64,000 nt of DNA from CAVWSM01 sp963798505 (GTDB lineage: Bacteria; Actinomycetota; Actinomycetes; Jiangellales; Jiangellaceae), in NCBI GenBank assembly GCA_963798505.1, contig CAWCTX010000011.1, positions 62,001 to 126,000 on the forward strand, given 5' to 3'. The number at the start of each line of letters is the position of its first letter. Position 1 is the first letter of the stretch. Made by a program: the position numbers and the translations under genes. The notes beneath the pieces were generated by a model. It was not told the origin of the DNA and searched no databases. It saw only the letters and a program-made list of their open reading frames with translations. Below are positions 56,364-64,000 of the stretch, one piece after another.

Positions 56364-57876
56364 GTGACCGTCGTGAACCTCGCGTCGAACCTCATCCAGA
56401 CGATCGGCACGCACGCCGACCGGGTCGCGATCCGCCTCGGTGACTCGGTGATGACGTTCCGAGAGCTCGGCGAGAGCAGCGCGCGTGTCGCTCGCCTGCT
56501 CAAGGACCGGGGCATCGAGCCGGGCGACAAAGTCGCCATCATGCTGCCGAACCTCCCGCACTTCGCCTCCATCTACTACGGCGTGCTCCGTGCCGGCGGG
56601 GTCGTCGTGCCGATGAACCCACTGCTCAAGTCGCGGGAGGTCGGCTACTACCTCGGCGACTCGGGCGCCCGGCTGATCTTCGCCTGGGACGGGGTGGCCG
56701 AGGAGGCCGGAAAGGGCGCCGCGAGCGCGGGTGTCGACCTGATCGGGGTCGACCCGGCCACCTTCGGCACCCTCCTCGTCGACGACAGCCCCGGTGGACG
56801 ACGTCGTCGACCGCGGCGCCCAGGACACCGCAGTGATCCTCTACACGTCGGGGACGACGGGGCAGCCGAAGGGCGCCGAACTCACGCACTTCAACCTCAG
56901 CACCAACGTCGAGGTGCTGTGCACCGACCTGATGGAGCTGACCCCCGATGACGTGATCTTCGGCGGGCTGCCGCTGTTCCACTCGTTCGGGCAGACGTGC
57001 ACGCTCAACGCTGCGATCACGTCCGGCGCGACTCTGAGCCTGTTGCCCCGGTTCGACCCCACGCAAGCGCTGCAGCTGCTGGCCGGGCACCGCGCGACTG
57101 TGTTCGCCGGCGTGCCGACGATGTACGGCGCGCTGCTCGCGCACCCCGATCGGCGCAGCTACGACGTGTCCGCACTGCGGGTGTGCGTGTCGGGCGGATC
57201 GGCAATGCCGGTCGAGGTGCTGCGCGGCTTCGAGGAAGCCTTCGGCTGCAAGGTGCTCGAGGGCTATGGCCTGTCGGAGACGTCTCCGGTCGCCTCGTTC
57301 AACCACCCCGACCGCGACCGCAAGCCGGGCTCCATCGGCACCCCGATCCGCGGCGTGCAGATGCGCGTCGTCGACGATCAAGGCCGCGACGTGCCGCAGG
57401 GCGAGGTCGGCGAGATTGTCATCCGCGGCGACAACATCATGAAGGGCTACTGGCAACGGCCGCAGGAGACGGCCGCCGCCATCCCCGACGGATGGTTCCG
57501 CAGCGGCGACATGGGCCGCATCGACGAGGACGGCTACTTCGCGATCGTCGACCGGAAGAAGGACCTGATCATCCGCGGTGGCTACAACGTCTACCCGCGC
57601 GAGGTCGAAGAGGTGCTGTACGAGCACCCCGCCGTCGCCGAGGCCGCGGTGATCGGAGTGGCCGACGCGCAGCTCGGCGAAGAGGTCGCGGCCGCGGTCG
57701 CCCTGAAGCCGGGAGCCACCGTCGACCCCGACGAGCTGCGCGACCACGTCAAGAGCCTGGTCGCGGCCTACAAGTACCCGCGCAAGGTCTGGATCGTCGA
57801 CGAGCTCCCCAAAGGGCCGACCGGCAAGATCCTCAAGCGGGCGATCGTCCCGCCGGACGACCAGCCCGACCAATGA
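56364..57876 (+). CDS. Acyl-CoA ligase (AMP-forming; frameshifted near 56793)
   Basis: About 503 residues after correction. AIRLGDSVMTFRELGESSAR, VAIMLPNLPHFASIYYGVLR, then after the break ILYTSGTTGQPKGAELTHFN, GLPLFHSFGQTCTLNAAITS, VLEGYGLSETSPVASFNHPD, GWFRSGDMGRIDEDGYFAIV, and the hinge/catalytic DRKKDLIIRGGYNVYPREVE with GPTGKILKRAI (Lys). An extra G in AGCCCCGGTGGAC causes the shift (VDDSP/VDDVVDRG). A medium- or short-chain ligase type. Starts GTG 56364 and ends ATGA on phaC. Confidence 0.9.
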
Positions 57877-59568
57877 CCGCGGAGCCCGTGCCCGACGAGG
57901 TCGCCAACCAGGCGGCACCGCTCGACGCCCTGCTGATCGACGCCGCGCTCGGGCCGCTGCGCAGGTTCGTGCCCAACGCGTCCACCGCGCGGTTCGCCGG
58001 AGCTCTGGTCCGGCGCCCGCGGACCACCGGCCGGCGACTCGGGGAGCTGGCCACCGAGCTCGGGCAGGTCGCCGTCGGCCGGTCTGCGCGAGCGCCGGCG
58101 CCCCGCGACCGACGCTTCGCCGACCCGGCATGGGCCGAGAACCCGCTGCTGCGCCGCCTCGTCCAGGCCTACCTCACCGCCGAGGACACCACCGGGCGCC
58201 TCGTCGGTGACGCGGGCCTCGACTGGCGCGACGAGCAACGGGTCCGCTTCTTACTCGACAACCTGACCGAAGCCCTCGCGCCCAGCAACATCCCGCTCGT
58301 CAACCCCGCGTCCGCGAAGGCGATCATCGACACCGGCGGGCTCAGCGTGCTCCGCGGCGGCGCCAACCTCGTGCGCGACGTCGCCACGGCGCCGCGCGTG
58401 CCCCAGATGGTCGATCCTGCGTCGTTCCAGGTGGGCCGCAACCTCGCGATGACACCGGGGGCGGTGGTGCTGCGCACCGAGCAGTTCGAGCTCATCCAGT
58501 ACCGGCCGCAGACCGAACGGGTGCGGCAGGTTCCCGTCCTCATCGCACCGCCGACCATCAACAAGTTCTACGCGCTCGATCTCGCTGCCGGCCGCAGCCT
58601 GATCGAGCACCTCGTGCAGAACGGCCAGCAAGTGTTCCTCGTGTCCTGGCGCAACCCGGACACGCGGCACGCCGGATGGGGCCTCGACACCTACGTGACT
58701 GCGCTGCTCGACGCCCTCGACGCCGTACGACGCATCAGTTCGTCCGATCGCGCCGCGCTGTTCGGCTTCTGCTCCGGCGGCATCATCGCCGCCCTGGCCG
58801 CCGCCTACCTCGCGGGCAAGGGTCAGCAGGACCGGCTGTCGGCGCTCGGCCTGGGCGTGACCGTGCTCGACTTCGCCGACGCCGGAGTCTCGAGGGCGCT
58901 CGTCGACGAGCGCCTGGCGGGCGCCGCCAAGGCGAAGTCGCGGCGCCGCGGATACCTCGACGGTCGCTCGCTGGCCGAGGTGTTCGCCTGGCTGCGTCCC
59001 GGCGACCTGGTCTGGAACTACTGGGTCAACAACTACCTGCTCGGCCGCAAGCCGCCGGCGTTCGACATCCTGTTCTGGAATGCCGACACCACACGGATGA
59101 CCGCCGCGCTGCACGCCGACTTCGTCGACCTGGCGATGGACAACCGGCTCGTGCGGCCAGGCGAGACAACCGTCCACGGTGTCCCGGTCGACCTGTCCCG
59201 CATCAGCGTCGACACCTACGTCATCGCAGGGATCGCCGACCACCTCACGCCATGGCAGAGCTGCTACCGCTCGACCCAACTGGTGGGCGGCGACAGCAGA
59301 TTCGTGCTCTCCACGAGCGGTCACATCGCGGCGCTGGTCAACCCGCCGAGCAACCCGAAGGCCACCTACCGAGTCAACGACGACCCCGCCGCCGATCCCG
59401 ACACCTGGCTCAAGGGTGCCGAGACGCGGGCCGGCAGCTGGTGGCCCGACCTCGTGGAATGGCTCGCCGACCGCGGCGGCGCGGAGCGGCTCGCGCCGAA
59501 ACGGCTCGGCGCGCCGCCGGCTGCCGCCGATCGTGGACGCACCAGGCACGTACGTCTTCGACAGATGA
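57873..59568 (+). CDS. phaC: Polyhydroxyalkanoate synthase, class I/II type (frameshifted near 59519)
   Basis: About 564 residues after correction. PHA synthase motifs: VPQMVDPASFQVGRNLAMTP, VLIAPPTINKFYALDLAAGR, SLIEHLVQNGQQVFLVSWRN, the lipase-like box ALFGFCSGGIIAALAAAYL with catalytic Cys, FDILFWNADTTRMTAALHAD, IAGIADHLTPWQSCYRS with catalytic Asp and VLSTSGHIAALVNPPSNPKA with His. The end of the uncorrected frame runs over the next gene; removing one G near GCCGCCGGCTGCCG gives LPPIVDAPGTYVFDR and stop 12 bp before the next start. Polymerises hydroxyacyl-CoA. ATG 57873 overlaps the ligase stop. Confidence 0.93.
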
Positions 59569-59580
59569 GAGAAGGACGCC

Positions 59581-60765
59581 ATGTACGAGGGAATCGGCCG
59601 CTCGCTCGGCACTGACTTCTTCCACATCGCCGACCAGCTGACCCAGGAGGAGCTGAGCTATCTGCGCCGCACGCGCGAGTTCGTCGACGACGAGGTGCTG
59701 CCCGCCATCAACGACTACTGGGAGCGCGCGGATTTTCCGTACCCGCTCATCGAAGGGCTGGCCAAGCTGGGCATCGTCGGGGACGGCATCGAGGGCTACG
59801 GCTGCCCGCCGATGAGCCCGATCGCCTGCGGCCTCGTCCACATGGAGCTCAACCGTGGCGACGGCAGCCTTGGCACGTTCCTCGGTGTACAGGCCGGGCT
59901 CGCGATGCAGTCGATCGCCATGCTGGGCTCGGAGGAGCAGAAGCAGCAGTGGCTGCCCGCGATGGCCCGCCTCGACAGGATCGGGGCGTTCGCGCTCACC
60001 GAGCCGCTGCACGGTTCGGATGCGGTGGCCCTGGAGACGTCGGCCCGCCGCGACGGCGACGAGTGGGTGCTCAACGGCGTCAAGAAGTGGATCGGCAACG
60101 GCACCATCGCCGATGTCGTGGTGGTGTGGGCCCGCGCCACCGATGATGGCCAGGTCAAGGGCTTCCTCGTCGAGCCGGACACGCCCGGCTATGCCGCGAC
60201 CCGCATCGACGGCAAGGGGTCGCTGCGCGCGGTCTGGCAGGCGGAGATCGCGTTGACCGACGTACGGGTGCCAGAGGCCAACCGGCTTCCGGAGGCCCGC
60301 AACTTCAAGGACACCGGACGGGTATTGGCCGGCACGCGGAACTCCGTCGCCTGGGCAGCGCTGGGCCACGCAACAGCCGCCTATGAGATCGCGGTCGCCT
60401 ACTGCCGACAGCGCAACCAGTTCGGCAAGCCGCTGGTGAGCTTCCAGATCGTGCAGGACCGGCTCGTCAAGATGCTTGCCGAGGTGTGCTCGATGCAGCT
60501 CTACTGCCTGCGCCTCGGCCGGCTCATCGAGGAAGGGCGGCTCTCCGACACCATCTCGGCCATCGCCAAGATGAACAACACACGCAAGGCGCGGCAGGTC
60601 ATCCACGAAGCACGCGACCTGCTCGGCGGCAACGGCATCCTGCTGGACTTCCACGTCATGCGGCACATGGCCGACATCGAGGCGATCCACACGTTCGAAG
60701 GCACCGAGACGATCCAGACACTCATCGTGGGGAGGGACATCACCGGTGTCGGCGCGTTCGCGTAG
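59581..60765 (+). CDS. Acyl-CoA dehydrogenase
   Basis: 394 residues. Motifs of the family: AFALTEPLHGSDAVALETSA, WIGNGTIADVVVVWARATDD, the FAD/substrate region RVLAGTRNSVAWAALGHATA and RQRNQFGKPLVSFQIVQDRL, and the C-terminal FEGTETIQTLIVGRDITGVG with the catalytic-type Glu in the FEGT segment. The pattern EGTETIQxLIxGRxxTGxxAF resembles glutaryl-CoA-dehydrogenase-like enzymes. GAGAAGG precedes ATG 59581. Probably feeds enoyl-CoA into or out of the polyhydroxyalkanoate pathway. Confidence 0.92.
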   Translation: MYEGIGRSLGTDFFHIADQLTQEELSYLRRTREFVDDEVLPAINDYWERADFPYPLIEGLAKLGIVGDGIEGYGCPPMSPIACGLVHMELNRGDGSLGTFLGVQAGLAMQSIAMLGSEEQKQQWLPAMARLDRIGAFALTEPLHGSDAVALETSARRDGDEWVLNGVKKWIGNGTIADVVVVWARATDDGQVKGFLVEPDTPGYAATRIDGKGSLRAVWQAEIALTDVRVPEANRLPEARNFKDTGRVLAGTRNSVAWAALGHATAAYEIAVAYCRQRNQFGKPLVSFQIVQDRLVKMLAEVCSMQLYCLRLGRLIEEGRLSDTISAIAKMNNTRKARQVIHEARDLLGGNGILLDFHVMRHMADIEAIHTFEGTETIQTLIVGRDITGVGAFA

Positions 60766-61585
60766 CCGTGAAACCATTCGCTTCGTCGACGTCGACGATG
60801 TCCGGCTGCGCACCTCTGTACGGGGGTCCGGGCCGCCCGTCCTGCTGATCACCGGCCTGGGCGCGAGCCTGGACTTCGGCCTGCCGTTCGAGCAGGAGCT
60901 GGCCGCGCGACGGTTGCAGGTCATCAGCTTCGACTTCCCGGGCGTGGGGCAGTCGACGGCGTACGCGATGCCGCGGCGCATGCGCGGGATCGCCGGCACG
61001 GTGCAGCGCATGGTGCAAGCGCTGGGCTATGACCGTGTCGACGTGCTCGGCATCTCGCTCGGCGGCGTCGTCGCTCAGCAGCTGGCGCGCCAGTCGCCCG
61101 AGCTGGTGCGGAGGCTCGTTCTCGCAGCCACCGGGCCTGGTCTGGGCGGCCTTCCCGGGTCGCCGTCGGTGCTGTGGGCGCTCGCCACGCCGCGCCGCTA
61201 CTACCAGCCCGACTACTTCCGGCAGATCGCCGGACGCATCTATGGCGGCCTGGCCCGCCAAGACCCGGACGCGTTGCTGCACGGCTCGGTCGGGCCGTTC
61301 GTCGAGCGCCCCTCGGTGCGCGGCTACTTCGGCCAGCTCTTCGCCATCAGCGGCTGGACGAGCGTGCCGTGGCTGCATCGGCTGCAGCAGCCGACCTTGG
61401 TGCTGGCTGGTGACGACGACCCGATTGTCCCGCTGATCAACGGCCGCATCCTTGCAGGACAGATACCTCGCGCCGAGCTCCACGTGGTCGAGGGCGGCGG
61501 GCATCTGTTCCTGCTCGAGGATCCTGCGGGGACGGCGGATGTAGTCGCGGAGTTCGTCACCCGCGCCTACGATCCGCTGCTGTGA
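60746..61585 (+). CDS. Alpha/beta hydrolase, PHA-depolymerase (PhaZ)-like
   Basis: 279 residues. Alpha/beta hydrolase with oxyanion region PVLLITGLGASLDFGLPFEQ, nucleophile DVLGISLGGVVAQQLA (GxSxG Ser), acid TLVLAGDDDPIVPLINGRIL and His VEGGGHLFLLEDPAGTADVV. The overall layout resembles intracellular medium-chain PHA depolymerases, and the neighbour is phaC. Start GTG 60746 overlaps the dehydrogenase end by 20 bp, with GGGAGGG 10 bp upstream. Stop overlaps the next start (GTGA). Confidence 0.85.
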   Translation: MSARSRSRETIRFVDVDDVRLRTSVRGSGPPVLLITGLGASLDFGLPFEQELAARRLQVISFDFPGVGQSTAYAMPRRMRGIAGTVQRMVQALGYDRVDVLGISLGGVVAQQLARQSPELVRRLVLAATGPGLGGLPGSPSVLWALATPRRYYQPDYFRQIAGRIYGGLARQDPDALLHGSVGPFVERPSVRGYFGQLFAISGWTSVPWLHRLQQPTLVLAGDDDPIVPLINGRILAGQIPRAELHVVEGGGHLFLLEDPAGTADVVAEFVTRAYDPLL

Positions 61586-63384
61586 GCGACTCGACGGTAA
61601 GCCTTCTCATCCTGGGCGTCGTCGTCCTGCTGTTCGTGTGGAATCGCTTACCGGTGGAGATCGTGGCCATCGGGACGGCTATCGCCCTTTGGGCGACGGA
61701 TCTGCTGAGCATCGAGGCCGCGTTGTCCGGCTTCGGGGATCCGGTGGTGGTGTTCATCGCCGCCCTGTTCGTTGTGAGCGAGGGGCTGTCCAGCTCTGGG
61801 CTCACCACGTGGGCGAGCCAGTGGGTGGTCGATCGGGTGGGGCAGGATCCCCGGCGCATCCTCGTGCTCACGTTGTTACTCTGCGCGCTGCTCTCGTCGC
61901 TCATCACGATCAATGGTGCGGTGGCCGCACTGCTACCCATGGCTGTGATGCTGGCCATGCGGGTCGGTCAGTCACCGTCACGGATCGCGATGCCGCTGGC
62001 GTTCATCGGCAGCGCCGGCTCAATGCTGCTCCTCACGGGAACACCGGTCAACGTCATAGTCTCGGACGCGGCCGACCGCGTCGGCGTCGGTGCGTTCGGC
62101 TTCTTCGAGTTCGCCCTCGTCGGCATCCCACTTCTCGTGGGCACCATGGTCATCATCGTGCTGTTGGGGCCTCGCGTGCTGCCAGAACGCGCTCCGGACT
62201 TCGCCGGTCCGGACATCAGCAAGCACGCGCAGACTCTCGTTCAGGAGTACGCGCTCGAAGGCGCGATGTTCCGGCTGCGCGTCCGCGAACATTCGCCACT
62301 CGTCGGGACTCCACGGGATCGACTCGACCTCGTCGACTATCCGGGCGTCACCGTGGTCGGGCTTCAGGGCGCCGACCACGCCCCGCGACTCGGTGGTGAG
62401 GACATCCAACGCGACGACCTGATCGTCGTCCATGGCGATGCGGACACGGTCAGCCGCCTGGTGGTCGACAAGGTCCTTGCGGTGAAGGGCCAGTCCGCCG
62501 GCGTCGAAGAGAGCCTGCTCTCACCCGAGGTGGGCGTGGCCGAGGTCGTGATCCCACCTCGGTCCCGCCTGATCGGGGAGACTGTGTTCCCGGGCATGCG
62601 GCTCGGCAGCGGCCTGGTGATCCTCGGCGTCAACCGCCTGGGTCGCGACCGCGGACCGCGGGAGACCGAGCTCGCCGTCGGTGACACCGCGCTCGTCCAG
62701 GGCACCTGGGAGGCGTTGGATCTGACGGTCGACAACGATGACGTGTTGGTCGTCGACTCGCCGGACCTGCTGCGCCGCCAGATCCCACAGCTGAGCGCTG
62801 CGGGCGTGCGGGCTCTGGTGGTTCTGGCCGGCATGGTGGTGCTGCTGGCTCTCGGATTGGTGCCGCCCGTGGTGGCCGGACTCCTTGCGGCACTTGCCAT
62901 GATCCTGCTCGGAGTCGTGCGCATCGAGCAGGCCTACCGTGCCATCTCGTGGACAACGGTCATCCTTATCGGCGGCCTGATCCCGCTGTCCGTGGCCATC
63001 CAGCAGAGCGGGGCCGCCGACGAGATCGCGGACGTGTTCGTCAGCATCGTCGGCGACGGGTCGCCGTACCTGCTGCTGCTCGGGATCTTCGTGCTCATCG
63101 GCGTGCTCGGACAGTTCATCAGCAACACGGCCACGGCCCTGATCATCCTGCCGGTCGCGCTGTCGGCCGCGGCCGAGACGGGAGTCGACGCCCGTCCAGT
63201 CCTCATGGCGGTCGCTGTGGCAGCGGCCACGAGCTTCCTGACACCCATCGGTACGCCGGCGAACATGATGGTGATGGGTCCGGGCGGATATCGCTTCGGT
63301 GACTACTGGAAGCTTGGGCTCCCCATCATGCTCTGGTTCATCGTCGTCGGGATGACGGTCATCCCACTGTTCTGGCCTTTCTAG
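61582..63384 (+). CDS. SLC13/DASS-family transporter with two TrkA-C domains
   Basis: 600 residues, membrane helices on both sides of a soluble insertion. N-terminal: VVLLFVWNRLPVEIVAIGTA, LLCALLSSLITINGAVAALL, IGSAGSMLLLTGTPVNVIVS. Residues about 210-390 are two RCK/TrkA-C-like domains (VREHSPLVGTPRDRLDLVDY, PRSRLIGETVFPGMRLGSGL). C-terminal: ISNTATALIILPVALSAAAE and FLTPIGTPANMMVMGPGGYR, the SNT/TPxGTPxN repeats of DASS carriers. Imports or exports anions such as dicarboxylates or sulfate. It is translationally coupled to the PHA-depolymerase-like gene, so a carboxylate is likely. Its end overlaps the convergent glutaminase by 26 bp. Confidence 0.88.
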   Translation: MSDSTVSLLILGVVVLLFVWNRLPVEIVAIGTAIALWATDLLSIEAALSGFGDPVVVFIAALFVVSEGLSSSGLTTWASQWVVDRVGQDPRRILVLTLLLCALLSSLITINGAVAALLPMAVMLAMRVGQSPSRIAMPLAFIGSAGSMLLLTGTPVNVIVSDAADRVGVGAFGFFEFALVGIPLLVGTMVIIVLLGPRVLPERAPDFAGPDISKHAQTLVQEYALEGAMFRLRVREHSPLVGTPRDRLDLVDYPGVTVVGLQGADHAPRLGGEDIQRDDLIVVHGDADTVSRLVVDKVLAVKGQSAGVEESLLSPEVGVAEVVIPPRSRLIGETVFPGMRLGSGLVILGVNRLGRDRGPRETELAVGDTALVQGTWEALDLTVDNDDVLVVDSPDLLRRQIPQLSAAGVRALVVLAGMVVLLALGLVPPVVAGLLAALAMILLGVVRIEQAYRAISWTTVILIGGLIPLSVAIQQSGAADEIADVFVSIVGDGSPYLLLLGIFVLIGVLGQFISNTATALIILPVALSAAAETGVDARPVLMAVAVAAATSFLTPIGTPANMMVMGPGGYRFGDYWKLGLPIMLWFIVVGMTVIPLFWPF

Positions 63385-64000
63385 CTTCCGGCAGCGACGC
63401 AAACAGGCTCAGCCCTAGCCGCCGCGACAGGAACCGTGCGACGAGCTGTCCTCTCACGCTGTTGCCGGCCTGGTCCAACGGTGGCGCGAAGGTCCCGAGG
63501 CCACCCTTGCCCGGCGCGACGGTGACGATCCCTCCTCCGATGCCGCTCTTTGCCGGCGCGCCGACGTCGTACAACCAGTCGCCCGAGGTCTCGTACATGC
63601 CAGCGGTCGCCATCACCGCCAAGACGTACTGACAGACGTCGGGGTCAACCACCCGGATCCCGGTGCGCGGGTTTACGCCCCCGTCGGCGAGTGTGGCGCC
63701 CATGACGGCGAGATCCGTCGCGCTCACGGCCAGCGAGCATGCCCGCGTGTAGAGCTCGACGGCGACGGTCGCGTCGGCATAGACCCGGCCAAGGCTCGCG
63801 AGCAGGTTGGCAAGGCTGCGGTTTCGGTGGTTGGCCGAGGACGCGGAGGCGTAGACATCGTCGTCGAGCCGCAGCACGCGGCCGGCGAACTGCGAGACGC
63901 CGTGATGCAGGAACCGCCACTGGGCCTCGGTCCCGTCGCCCGGCGCCAGGCTCATCGCCGCGATGGCGCCCGGGTTGACCATCGGGTTGGTCCGGCCGTC
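63359..64000 (-). CDS. glsA: Glutaminase, partial (5' end beyond window)
   Basis: The visible C-terminal part reads DGRTNPMVNPGAIAAMSLAP at the right edge and continues with VYASASSANHRNRSLANLLA, ACSLAVSATDLAVMGATLAD, YVLAVMATAGMYETSGDWLY and VGAPAKSGIGGGIVTVAPGK, the serine-dependent beta-lactamase-like glutaminase family (GlsA). The tyrosine and the KSGIGGG motif near the end belong to its active site. It hydrolyses glutamine to glutamate and ammonia. The catalytic SxxK serine lies beyond the window. Confidence 0.93.
   Translation of the reverse strand, partial: DGRTNPMVNPGAIAAMSLAPGDGTEAQWRFLHHGVSQFAGRVLRLDDDVYASASSANHRNRSLANLLASLGRVYADATVAVELYTRACSLAVSATDLAVMGATLADGGVNPRTGIRVVDPDVCQYVLAVMATAGMYETSGDWLYDVGAPAKSGIGGGIVTVAPGKGGLGTFAPPLDQAGNSVRGQLVARFLSRRLGLSLFASLPEARKARTVG

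Overview
The window is high-GC DNA from an actinobacterium. Supporting features are the coenzyme F420 genes (cofC and an F420-type luciferase-like oxidoreductase), glucosyl-3-phosphoglycerate synthase, the actinobacterial-type families DUF3263 and LytR_C, a groEL of the second actinobacterial type (no groES, MGGMDF-like C-terminus), many GTG starts and dense four-base start/stop overlaps. The genus cannot be decided from the sequence. No rRNA, tRNA, CRISPR array, integrase or insertion sequence was seen.

Layout. 1-7 kb: end of a membrane protein, a hemerythrin-like protein, a cyclic-nucleotide-binding histidine kinase coupled to a response regulator fused to a thioredoxin-reductase-like flavoprotein, an HD protein, DUF4031, CutC and a spermidine-synthase-like protein. 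7-10 kb: stress genes (a 52-residue small protein, groEL under two CIRCE operators, a GlsB-type membrane protein, a cold-shock protein). 10-12 kb: a threonine-synthase-like gene and a MoaD-like sulfur carrier under a SAM-I riboswitch. 12-24 kb: GpgS, two divergent citrate-synthase-family genes, xylulokinase, trehalose genes otsB and otsA, a ThrE-type exporter, CofC and an F420 enzyme. 24-35 kb: a TPP-riboswitch-controlled CytX transporter, AI-2E and DUF445 membrane proteins, a TetR/MmpL pair, an aldo/keto reductase, a CopB-type copper ATPase with a CsoR-like operator, RNase H. 35-45.6 kb: three SulP transporters, a YihY protein, a HAD phosphatase and a type I arylsulfatase, nearly all overlapping on the minus strand. 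45.8-52.6 kb: a complete Liv-type ABC importer with an embedded acyl-CoA ligase. 52.6-64 kb: a WYL regulator with VOC and YdeI genes, then a PucR-type regulator divergent from acyl-CoA ligase, PHA synthase, acyl-CoA dehydrogenase, a PHA-depolymerase-like hydrolase and an SLC13 transporter, and finally a partial glutaminase.

How the genes may work together. The palindrome TTGTGC-N4-GCACAA occurs both between arylsulfatase and livF and between the PucR gene and its divergent acyl-CoA ligase. This suggests, as an inference, that one regulator controls desulfation, uptake, CoA activation and storage of a carboxylic substrate as polyhydroxyalkanoate, with the SulP proteins handling sulfate. The SAM-I riboswitch in front of the threonine-synthase-like/MoaD pair suggests homocysteine (methionine) synthesis rather than threonine synthesis.

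Caveat. At least 14 single-base indels, mostly one-base insertions, break otherwise intact conserved genes. They are concentrated between 34 and 60 kb. Reading frame and family-typical length are restored in each case by one-base corrections, so sequencing or assembly error is more likely than mass pseudogenisation. Coordinates of those genes are given across the break.
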